64,000 bases of DNA from Uliginosibacterium sp036017065 (lineage in GTDB: Bacteria > Pseudomonadota > Gammaproteobacteria > Burkholderiales > Rhodocyclaceae). The notes below the pieces were generated by a model. The model was not told the origin of the DNA. It did not search any database and saw only the letters and a program-made list of their open reading frames with translations. Position 1 is the first letter of the stretch. Every line of letters starts with the position of its first letter. The DNA is taken from positions 62,001-126,000 of the forward strand of contig NZ_JAYXHR010000003.1 of the NCBI RefSeq assembly GCF_036017065.1, read 5' to 3'. Positions 54,255 through 64,000 of the stretch are shown one piece after another. Both the position numbers and the translations under genes were made by a program.

Positions 54255-55034
54255 TCAGTCGTGTTCCGTGTAGCGCGTGTCGCTCATGCCCAGGCGGCCG
54301 ATGAAGGGCAGGCGCAGGGCAGGGCGGTTGAAGTCGATGCCGAAATCCAGGCCCAGCAGGTTCAGCTCGATGCCCTCCTCGACGCCGACGTTCATGCCCA
54401 GCAGGCCCAGCAGCGACAACTGCACGCCGCTGCCGGAGGGGCTCAGGCCGACCGGGCGGGTCAGCGGCCGGTAGTCCTTGCCGATGGCATTCGCCGGCAG
54501 GTCCAGGCGCAGGTCCGGCACCTCGCGGCCGATGTGGGCGACGAAGGTATTGCTGTTCGGGCCCGGGTAGGCGTCGTAGGTGCTGCCGTAGGGGTAGCTC
54601 GCCACCGCGGCCTCGATCTGCTCGATCATCTTTCCCACGCCCGGTCCGCGATGGTCCACCAGCAGCTGCGGATGCGCGCCGAACCACAGGCCGTCGGGCA
54701 CGGCGTAGTTGCGCTGCACCGCGTCGCTGGCGCGCCAGCCGATGACGTCGTAGCGCGTGTAGGCAGTGTCACCGGCGCGCTTGTAGATGATCCAGGAGTG
54801 CACCGCGAAGCGCCCGCGCCAGCCCCAGGTGGAGGCGGCATACACCTGCACGATGGCGGTGTCGGCAATCTGCTCAGGGTCCGGCGCGAGGCCGGCGGAA
54901 TGGCTGGGGGCGTCGAACCAGCTGAAGCGGGGGCGGCTGTCGTCGCTGAGGGCGCTCCTGGCGAAGCTCAGGCCGAGGGAGACGACCGCCACCGACAGCA
55001 CGGTGGCGCCGGCGCGTTTGAGGTGTTTCTTCAT
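54255..55034 (-). CDS. DUF3750 family protein
   Basis: Uncharacterised 259-residue exported or membrane-anchored protein. N-terminal hydrophobic signal (AGATVLSVAVVSLGLSFARS). The conserved region contains VQVYAASTWGWRGRFAVHSW, YDVIGWRASDAVQRN, YPYGSTYDAYPGPNSNTFVA and HIGREVPDLRLDLPANAIGK, the pattern of DUF3750 proteins. C-terminus describes a Gly/Leu-rich, possibly membrane-contacting tail (LSLLGLLGMNVGVEEGIELN). Ser/Asn/His residues in the centre hint at a papain-like or NlpC-type fold but no catalytic set is certain. Confidence 0.82.
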   Translation of the reverse strand: MKKHLKRAGATVLSVAVVSLGLSFARSALSDDSRPRFSWFDAPSHSAGLAPDPEQIADTAIVQVYAASTWGWRGRFAVHSWIIYKRAGDTAYTRYDVIGWRASDAVQRNYAVPDGLWFGAHPQLLVDHRGPGVGKMIEQIEAAVASYPYGSTYDAYPGPNSNTFVAHIGREVPDLRLDLPANAIGKDYRPLTRPVGLSPSGSGVQLSLLGLLGMNVGVEEGIELNLLGLDFGIDFNRPALRLPFIGRLGMSDTRYTEHD

Positions 55035-55200
55035 GCTTGCGATCCTGCGGGGCGGGCGACGACAGGTGCCTGCGTCGTGCAGGATGGTAACGGCGGGCGT
55101 GGCCGGATGTTTACGGGGTTGCGTATATCGACATGCCGGCTACGACACGGAACGCTGGCGATCGATGCCTGTCGCGCGGGGCTGGGAGTCACGCCATGAC

Positions 55201-55465
55201 GTAGGTCGGGTTAATCGCAGCGACTGGTGCTGGGCCTGCCGAAGAAAGCCCGACACCCACCGACACCTGGCTCGAACCCATGCGCAGATGGAGTGCGACC
55301 ACCCTCGCTCCGTCGCTCCTGCCCGGTCCCCGAGCTTGTCGAGGGGCAGGGACGACGAGGCGGGGGCTTTGCGCTTGCGAGTGGCATGTGCCCATGGCGA
55401 TGCGCGAGATGTTGGGCTTGCTTCGACGGTGCTCAGCGCAAGTCGCGGCACTCAACCCAACCTAC
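55201..55465. repeat. MITE/REP-like element bounded by inverted 12-mers
   Basis: GTAGGTCGGGTT (55201-55212) and AACCCAACCTAC (55454-55465) are near-perfect inverted repeats enclosing 241 bases without a supportable gene. Inside is CCCCGAGCTTGTCGAGGGG (55328-55346), a palindrome-like relative of the CCCTGAGCTTGTCGAAGGG units at 41877, 45184 and 48681. Apart from this, the gap 55035-55489 shows no feature. Confidence 0.6.
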
Positions 55466-55489
55466 CCCTCGATGTGAGTGTCTGCGTGA

Positions 55490-55521
55490 ACGACGAAGGC
55501 GCCCGCGGGCGCCTTCGTCGT
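55490..55521. terminator. leuS terminator
   Basis: Perfect 16-bp inverted repeat ACGACGAAGGCGCCCG and its complement, without spacer. It starts 26 bases after the leuS stop; T-run is short. Confidence 0.7.
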
Positions 55522-55546
55522 CATCGATGCGTGAAAGGCCGAGGCA

Positions 55547-58186
<2,640 letters not shown>

Positions 58187-58262
58187 GGTGGGTGCGGGAG
58201 GTGAAGGTCGGCCGAGACGGGGCGCCCGTCGCGGCTAAACGATTGAATTTGCGAAGCCCGCC

Positions 58263-58268
58263 ATTGTA
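58263..58268 (-). promoter_or_regulatory. Possible -10 element for leuS
   Basis: TACAAT on the minus strand in an otherwise GC-rich gap (58187-58396). No good -35 box 17 bases upstream, so tentative. Confidence 0.35.
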
Positions 58269-58396
58269 ATTCAGGCAGGGGGCGTGGACCGAGGCGCCAG
58301 GCCTGCCGGGCCGGCGAGGGTTCCGGTGCGCAAGGGGTGCATGGGTACGCGAAGCCCACGCCTGCCGGGCTGCCCGGGGAGCTCAGCCCGCCGGGG

Positions 58397-61300
58397 TCAG
58401 CCCAGTGAATCCGCCGTGATCAGCGCCAGCAGTTCCTCGCGCAGCAACGGCGCCAGCGCGGCGATGCGCGCCTGCTCGCCGCGGTCGGCGGCTTCTTCCA
58501 GCGTGGTGGACAGGCTCAGCACCCGGTCCACCCCCATGAAGCCGGCACTGCCGCGCAGGCTGTGGAAGAGCTGGGCGAGCGCCTGGTGGTCGTGCGCGGC
58601 CAGGCCGGCGTCCAGTTCGCTCACCCGCTGCGGCAGGCTGTCGATGAACAGGCGCTGCACCCGCTCCGACACGGGGATGCGTTGCGGCTTCGCTGCGTCG
58701 CTGGCGTCCTGTGCCGGCGGGGCCGGCATGGGCGGGAGCGTCACGCCGCGCTGGCGCTGGCGGGTGATGGCCATCGCCAGGGTGACGTGCAGGCGGCTCT
58801 CGTCGATGGGCTTGGCGATGTAGTCGTCCATGCCGGCTTCCAGGCTGGCGGTCTGGTCGTCCGCGCTGGCGTTTGCCGTCAGCGCGACGATCAGCGTGTC
58901 GCGACGGCGCACAGGCGCGTCCGGCAGGCCACCGGCACGGATCGCGCGGGTGGCCTCCAGGCCGTCCATGTCCGGCATGCGGCCGTCCATGAGCACCAGG
59001 TCGTAGTCGTGCTGGGCCAGCGCATGCACGGCGGCGCGGCCGGACTCGACCATGGTCACCTTGTGTCCCATGCGCTCCAGCACCGTGCGGATGATGAACT
59101 GGTTGACCGGGGTGTCCTCGGCGCACAGCACGTCGAGCTGGTGCGTGTGGCGCGCCTGTGGCGCGACTTCCTTGGTCTGCGGCGCCTCGCCGAGCGAGAA
59201 GGGCAGGCAGAACTCGAAGGTGCTGCCGACATCCACCTGGCTGCTGACGCTGATGCTGCCGCCCATGGCTTCCACCAGTTCGCGGCAGATCGCCAGGCCC
59301 AGGCCGGTGCCGCCGTAGCGGCGGGTGGTGGAGCTGTCGGCCTGCTGGAACTTCTGGAACAGGCGTGGCAGGGCTTCGGCGGGAATGCCGATGCCGGTGT
59401 CCTCGACCCGGATGCGCAGGCGGCAGCGGTCCTCGCCGGCGTCGTCGCCGAAATCGTGCGTCAAGGGCACCACCCGCACGGCGACGCTGCCCTGGTGGGT
59501 GAACTTCAGCGCATTGCTGGTGAGGTTGAGCAGCACCTGGCGCAGGCGCGTGGGGTCGCCGCACAGGTAGCGTGGCAGCGTGGGATCGAGGTCGACGGTC
59601 AGCTTGATCGGCCGGTTGACGAGTTGCTCGTCGAAGCCGCGCAGGGCGTTGCGCACCAGCGCCGGCAGGTCGAAGTCGATGTGCTCCAGCGTCATCTGGC
59701 CGGCCTCGATCTTCGAGAAGTCCAGGATGTCGTTGATGATGGTGAGCAGCGACTCGGCGTTGGACAACGCGGTGGCGGCCTGCTCGCGCGGCGCGCCCTG
59801 CAGGCTGCGTTCGCGCAGGGCGATGCGCAGGGTGCCGATGACGCCGGACAGCGGCGTGCGGATCTCGTGGCTCATGCTGGCCAGGAATTCCGACTTGGCG
59901 ACGCTGGCATCCTCCGCCGTCTTCTTGGCCTGGGCGAGGTGGGCCTCGGTCTCGCGCAGCGAGGTGATGTCGGTCAGCACCGCCACGCGCACCGGCTGGC
60001 CTTCCATGCCACGGCCGGCAGCGGCACGCAGCACGAAGTAGCGGCTGGGCGCCGACGAGCCGGGGGGCGGCGCAATGGTGATCTCGCTCTCGTACGGTTC
60101 GCCCTCGCGCAGCAGGGTCATGGCGTGCTGCTGCGCGTCCAGCACGTCGGACAGGCCGGCGATGCGCAGGTCGCGCGGGCTGTGGCCGAGGATGGCGTCG
60201 ATGCGCCGGCCGCACAGCGCGGCGAAGGCGCGGTTGGCCATCAGCAACTGGTGGTTGCTGTCCTGCACGAAGAGCGGCGTGGGCAGCATGTCGAACAGCG
60301 ACTGCAGGAACTCGCGCAGGCGCGACTGGCTGGCCAGCATGGTCTGCAGCTCGCGCTCGGCCAGGCGCAGGCTGGTGACGTCCACGTTGGCCACCACGAT
60401 GACCGGGCGCCCTTCGGCATCCAGGCAGCGGCCCTTGGAGACGATGCGGTAGCGATCCTTGCCGGTCAGCTTGTGCGGCTTGTACTCCTCCTTGAAGACG
60501 TACTTGCCGGCCAGGGTGGCGGCGTCCTCGTCCAGCACCTGCTTCAGCTCCACCGGGTCGTCGATGATCTCGTGCGGCCCCTTGCCCAGCAGGTCGGCGG
60601 CGGTGACGTTGCGCTCGCGCTCCAGCGCCTTGTTGATCATCAGGTAGCGGCTGTGCGCGTCCTTCACGTACACCGGGTTGGGCATCACGTCGATGAGGCG
60701 CTGCATGTAGGCCTGCACGCGCAGGCGCATGGCGGTCTCGCGCTCCAGCGTGACCTGCAGCTCGCGCTCGGCGATCTTCCACTTGGTGAGGTCGAAGTGC
60801 GCGCCGACGATGACCGGGCGGTCGTCGGCGTCGTGGCACAGGCGCTTGGAGACGATGCGGAACACCTCGTGCCCGCTGATCGGGTGGCGGGTGTGCTGTT
60901 CCTTCAGCACTTCGCCGCCGGACAGCACGTGGCGGTCCTCGGTGGCGACAAGCTCCTTGGCGGCCTCGTCGGCGGTGATGTCGAAGGAGGTCATGCCCAC
61001 CATCTGGCTGGCCTGCATGCCGCGTTCGCGGGCGAACGCCTCGTTCACCAGCAGAAAGCGGCTGTTGGCGTCCTTCACGTACACCGGGTCGGGAATCACG
61101 TCGATGAGGCGCTGCACGAACACCTGGGTGCGCTGGCGTAGCGCCGTCTGGTGGGCCAGCGCCGCGTGCAGCTCGCGCTCCGCCAGGTGCCAGCGGGTGA
61201 CGTCGAAGTGCGTGCCCACCACGATGGCGCTGCCGTCGGGTGTCAGGCAGCGGCGCTTGGACACGATGCGCCAGCAGGGGCGGCCCGACAGCGGGTCGAA

Positions 61301-61720
61301 CGCTTCCTCCTCCTTCATCACCGGCGTGCCGGCCAGCACGTGCAGGTCCTCGTCCAGCACGCGGTCGACGTGTTCCTGCGCCGGGAAGAGTTCATGCGTG
61401 GTCTGGCCCAGCATGCTCTCGACGGTCATCTTGCGTTCCTGCGCGAAGGCATTGTTGGCCAGCAGGTAGCGCCCCTGGCGATCCTTCAGGTACACCGGGT
61501 GGGGAATGACGTCGATCAGCGAGCGCAGGAAGTCCAGCTGGTCCGCCAGCGGCATCGGCCGGCCGGGGCGCAGCAGGTGCAGCAGCGGCAGCACCAGGCT
61601 GGCGGCGGCCACGAACAGGGCCTCGGCCAGGGTCGGGAAGCTCAGCATCTCGGCCAATGCCACGGCCAGGCCGGAAACGAGCGGCCACAGGATGAGCATG
61701 CGAAGCGTGTAACGGGACAT
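58397..61720 (-). CDS. Hybrid histidine kinase: 4 PAS, HisKA, HATPase, receiver, HPt
   Basis: Inner-membrane tripartite sensor kinase of 1107 residues. Start MSRYTLRMLILWPLVSGLAV; two hydrophobic segments lie within the first 55 residues with almost no periplasmic loop. Four tandem PAS/PAC units of about 122 residues follow (each opening like LIDVIPHPVYLKDRQGRYLL). Then HisKA with phospho-acceptor His618 (SMSHEIRTPLSG), HATPase with N box LTSNALKFT, DTGIGIP and GGTGLGLAI. The receiver has Asp912 (LVLMDGRMPDMDG) and the HPt domain has His1053 (LFHSLRGSAGFMG). All phosphorelay residues are intact. No response regulator is adjacent, so the output protein is elsewhere. Signals are probably cytosolic (redox or ligand), from the PAS array. 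Divergent from the helicase gene. Confidence 0.93.
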   Translation of the reverse strand: MSRYTLRMLILWPLVSGLAVALAEMLSFPTLAEALFVAAASLVLPLLHLLRPGRPMPLADQLDFLRSLIDVIPHPVYLKDRQGRYLLANNAFAQERKMTVESMLGQTTHELFPAQEHVDRVLDEDLHVLAGTPVMKEEEAFDPLSGRPCWRIVSKRRCLTPDGSAIVVGTHFDVTRWHLAERELHAALAHQTALRQRTQVFVQRLIDVIPDPVYVKDANSRFLLVNEAFARERGMQASQMVGMTSFDITADEAAKELVATEDRHVLSGGEVLKEQHTRHPISGHEVFRIVSKRLCHDADDRPVIVGAHFDLTKWKIAERELQVTLERETAMRLRVQAYMQRLIDVMPNPVYVKDAHSRYLMINKALERERNVTAADLLGKGPHEIIDDPVELKQVLDEDAATLAGKYVFKEEYKPHKLTGKDRYRIVSKGRCLDAEGRPVIVVANVDVTSLRLAERELQTMLASQSRLREFLQSLFDMLPTPLFVQDSNHQLLMANRAFAALCGRRIDAILGHSPRDLRIAGLSDVLDAQQHAMTLLREGEPYESEITIAPPPGSSAPSRYFVLRAAAGRGMEGQPVRVAVLTDITSLRETEAHLAQAKKTAEDASVAKSEFLASMSHEIRTPLSGVIGTLRIALRERSLQGAPREQAATALSNAESLLTIINDILDFSKIEAGQMTLEHIDFDLPALVRNALRGFDEQLVNRPIKLTVDLDPTLPRYLCGDPTRLRQVLLNLTSNALKFTHQGSVAVRVVPLTHDFGDDAGEDRCRLRIRVEDTGIGIPAEALPRLFQKFQQADSSTTRRYGGTGLGLAICRELVEAMGGSISVSSQVDVGSTFEFCLPFSLGEAPQTKEVAPQARHTHQLDVLCAEDTPVNQFIIRTVLERMGHKVTMVESGRAAVHALAQHDYDLVLMDGRMPDMDGLEATRAIRAGGLPDAPVRRRDTLIVALTANASADDQTASLEAGMDDYIAKPIDESRLHVTLAMAITRQRQRGVTLPPMPAPPAQDASDAAKPQRIPVSERVQRLFIDSLPQRVSELDAGLAAHDHQALAQLFHSLRGSAGFMGVDRVLSLSTTLEEAADRGEQARIAALAPLLREELLALITADSLG

Positions 61721-61808
61721 TTGGAACTGCCTTTTCCGGTCTTGTGTCGTGTGGCAGGCCTGGCGGCCGGTGCCTCCTCCGTCAGGCAAGCCTACGCGTT
61801 TCAGGGCC

Positions 61809-61833
61809 GGCGTAAAATGGGCGTCTTTACGCC
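61809..61833. promoter_or_regulatory. Palindrome over the predicted helicase -10 box
   Basis: GGCGTAAA (61809-61816) and TTTACGCC (61826-61833) form a perfect 8-bp inverted repeat with a 9-base centre. TAAAAT (61813-61818) within it is a plausible -10 element for the rightward helicase gene. It could be an operator, or a hairpin in the 5' leader. It does not match the LexA consensus. Confidence 0.45.
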
Positions 61834-61917
61834 ATCCGTGCAGGATGAGCGTTGTTGCGCCGCACACATGCCGTGCCTCTCCACAATTGCCTACCTGCGG
61901 CTTCCGCTTTTTCCTAC

Positions 61918-64000
61918 ATGCCTGCCTTGCTCGACTCGCTGAACCCCGAACAACTCGCCGCCGTGACGCTGCCGGCGCAGTCCGCGTTGATCCTTGCCGG
62001 TGCCGGCTCGGGCAAGACACGGGTGCTCACCACCCGCATCGCCTGGCTGCTGCAGAACGGCGTAGTAGGGCAGAGCGGCATCCTTGGCGTGACCTTTACC
62101 AACAAAGCAGCAAAAGAAATGCTGACGCGCCTGTCAGCCATGCTGCCAATAAATACCCGCGGCATGTGGATCGGCACCTTCCACGGCCTGTGCAACCGCA
62201 TGCTGCGCGCGCATTACCGCGAGGCCGGCCTGCCGCAGACCTTCCAGATCCTCGACAGCGGCGACCAGCTGGCGGCCATAAAGCGGCTGCTGAAGGCGCT
62301 GAACGTCGACGACGAGAAATTCCCGCCACGCGAGCTGCAGCACTTCATCAACGGTAACAAGGACGCCGGCCTGCGCGCACCGCAGGTGGAGGCCTGGGAT
62401 GAGTTCACCCGTCGCAAGGTGGAGCTGTACGCCGAGTACGACGCGCAATGCCAGCGCGAGGGCGTGGTGGACTTTGCCGAGCTGCTGTTGCGCAGCCATG
62501 AACTGCTGGCGCGCAACGAGCCGATCCGTCGCCACTACCAGTCGCGCTTCCGCCACGTGCTGGTGGACGAATTCCAGGACACCAATCGCCTGCAGTACCT
62601 GTGGCTGAAGCTGCTGGCCGGCCACGGCACGGCGGAACAGGCGGCGGTGTTCGCGGTGGGCGACGACGACCAGAGCATCTACGCCTTCCGTGGCGCGGAG
62701 GTCGGCAACATGCGCGACTTCGAGCGCGAGTTCAGCGTGAAGAACGTGATCCGCCTGGAGCAGAACTACCGCTCGCAGGGCAACATCCTCGATGCCGCCA
62801 ACGCGCTGATCGCCAACAACACGCGCCGCCTCGGCAAGAACCTGTGGACCGACGCCGGCCACGGCGAGCCGATCCGCATCTACGAGGCCGGCACCGACAT
62901 GGACGAGGCGCGCTGGGTGGTGGAGGAAATCCAGTCCCTGGTGCGCGATGGGTCATCGCGCAGCGACATCGCGCTGCTCTACCGCAGCAACGCGCAGTCG
63001 CGCCTGCTGGAGCACCAGCTGTTCGCCGCCGGCATTCCGTACCGCGTGTATGGCGGCCTGCGCTTCTTCGAACGGCAGGAAATCAAGCACGCGCTGGCTT
63101 ACCTCCGCCTGCTGGCGAATGCCGACGACGACACGGCCTTCGCCCGCGTGGTGAACTTTCCCACCCGCGGCATCGGCGCACGTTCGGTGGAGACGCTGCA
63201 GGACACCGCGCGGATGTTCAACACCAGCCTCTATGCCACCGTGCCGCACCTGTCGGGCAAGCCGGCGGCCAGCATCGGTGGCTTCGTGCGGCTGGTCGAA
63301 GAGATGCGCCGCGACACCCGCGGCCTGCCGCTGCCGGAGATCATCGAGCATGTGCTCGACAAGTCCGGCCTGCGCACCCACTACAAGAACGAGAAGGAAG
63401 GCGAGGAACGCCTCGCCAACCTGGACGAGCTGATCAACGCCGGCATGAACTTCCAGGCCGAGAACGGCGAGGGCCCGACGCTTGATGCCGACACCGGCGA
63501 AGTGAGCGTCAGCGAGAACGTGCTGGCCGACTTCCTGGCGCATGCCTCGCTGGAGGCGGGCGAGCACCAGGCCGACGCCGGCCAGGAGGCCATCCAGCTG
63601 ATGACGGTGCACGCCGCCAAGGGCCTGGAGTTCGACGTGGTGTTCGTCACCGGGCTGGAGGAGGGGCTGTTCCCGCACGAGAACAGCATCACCGCCGAGG
63701 ACGGCCTGGAAGAAGAACGACGCCTGATGTACGTGGCCATCACCCGTGCCCGCAAGCGCCTCAACTTCACGCTGGCGCAAAGCCGCATGCTGCACGGCCA
63801 GACGCGTTACGCGCTGAAGAGCCGCTTCCTCGACGAGGTGCCGGAGGCGCTGCTGAAGTGGCTGACGCCGCCGCGCACGCAGGGCGGCTACGGTGGCTTC
63901 GGTGGCCACTGGACGCCCAGCCATGCGCGCCCGCAGGCCTTGCCGGAAGAATCCCGCGCCGTGTCGCCACGCCTCAACGGCCGCGACCTGGGCGGCTTCC
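61918..64000 (+). CDS. uvrD: UvrD/Rep-type superfamily 1 DNA helicase (3' end missing)
   Basis: ATP-dependent 3'-5' helicase acting in repair or replication restart. Open from MPALLDSLNPEQLAAVT to the window edge (694 codons). SF1A motifs are in order: Walker A ILAGAGSGKTRVL, motif Ia GVTFTNKAAKEM, motif Ib IGTFHG, Walker B VLVDEFQDTN, motif III AVFAVGDDDQSIYAFRGA, motif IV LEQNYRSQGNI, motif V LMTVHAAKGLEFDVVFVTGL and motif VI LMYVAITRARKRL. The VGDDDQSIYAFRGA form and the length reaching beyond motif VI favour UvrD/PcrA over Rep, but the symbol is a best guess. Only the last few dozen residues should be lost. Confidence 0.93.
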   Translation, partial: MPALLDSLNPEQLAAVTLPAQSALILAGAGSGKTRVLTTRIAWLLQNGVVGQSGILGVTFTNKAAKEMLTRLSAMLPINTRGMWIGTFHGLCNRMLRAHYREAGLPQTFQILDSGDQLAAIKRLLKALNVDDEKFPPRELQHFINGNKDAGLRAPQVEAWDEFTRRKVELYAEYDAQCQREGVVDFAELLLRSHELLARNEPIRRHYQSRFRHVLVDEFQDTNRLQYLWLKLLAGHGTAEQAAVFAVGDDDQSIYAFRGAEVGNMRDFEREFSVKNVIRLEQNYRSQGNILDAANALIANNTRRLGKNLWTDAGHGEPIRIYEAGTDMDEARWVVEEIQSLVRDGSSRSDIALLYRSNAQSRLLEHQLFAAGIPYRVYGGLRFFERQEIKHALAYLRLLANADDDTAFARVVNFPTRGIGARSVETLQDTARMFNTSLYATVPHLSGKPAASIGGFVRLVEEMRRDTRGLPLPEIIEHVLDKSGLRTHYKNEKEGEERLANLDELINAGMNFQAENGEGPTLDADTGEVSVSENVLADFLAHASLEAGEHQADAGQEAIQLMTVHAAKGLEFDVVFVTGLEEGLFPHENSITAEDGLEEERRLMYVAITRARKRLNFTLAQSRMLHGQTRYALKSRFLDEVPEALLKWLTPPRTQGGYGGFGGHWTPSHARPQALPEESRAVSPRLNGRDLGGF

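Noticed and set aside
61809..61833. LexA box before the helicase gene.
   Set aside because: The palindrome GGCGTAAA/TTTACGCC lacks CTGT-N8-ACAG.

Overview
The window is high-GC chromosomal DNA, most likely from a betaproteobacterium close to Rhodocyclales/Burkholderiales. This is an inference from gene families and gene order: a Bug/TctC-type binding protein, an SAH riboswitch before ahcY-tlyA-metF, a metK // lpxL-lpxL // dapF-DUF484-xerC block, and hemX-hemY. No rRNA gene lies in the window, so genus cannot be fixed. I see no insertion sequence, phage or CRISPR array. Nearly all of the sequence is a densely packed, intact core chromosome.

Left part (1-11.3 kb). The end of hemF converges on hemX-hemY. 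Two tRNA-Lys genes follow, with a consensus sigma70 promoter and a terminator, then a solo Bug-family periplasmic binding protein. The methyl-cycle operon ahcY-tlyA-metF is transcribed leftward from a well-formed SAH riboswitch. A CNNM/CorC-type membrane protein gene lies upstream of it.

Middle (9.6-31.7 kb). A two-partner secretion locus encodes a 5061-residue adhesin (15.2 kb, intact) whose stop overlaps the start of its TpsB transporter. A membrane-anchored C13 peptidase is divergent from it. Then come psd, a small lipoprotein gene, a yejK-type nucleoid protein gene and a LapA-like membrane protein gene.

Metabolic block (31.9-41.8 kb). metK is read leftward behind a leader that ends in an intrinsic terminator just before the start codon, so it is probably attenuated; the aptamer-like part resembles SAM-II only partly. 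Rightward are two LpxL-type acyltransferases, a TIR-domain membrane protein, dapF, a DUF484 gene, xerC, a TraB/GumN-like lipoprotein, a convergent DEDDh exonuclease and rlmI.

Accessory stretch (41.8-50.8 kb). nirBD is core. On either side of it sit AT-richer genes of unknown role: a two-gene membrane cassette, a HEPN-like protein and an HNH nuclease. These are bracketed by copies of a roughly 400-bp composite repeat. The copies lie in inverted orientation with the same end facing the passengers. Inside the repeat a 12-bp stem changes sequence between copies but stays perfectly paired around a fixed 6-nt loop. I consider this the most interesting part of the window.

Right part (50.8-64 kb). 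A glycerophosphodiester phosphodiesterase gene is divergent from a sodium/solute symporter gene. A DUF3750 protein, leuS, a hybrid histidine kinase with four tandem PAS domains, and a UvrD/Rep-type helicase cut by the window edge follow.
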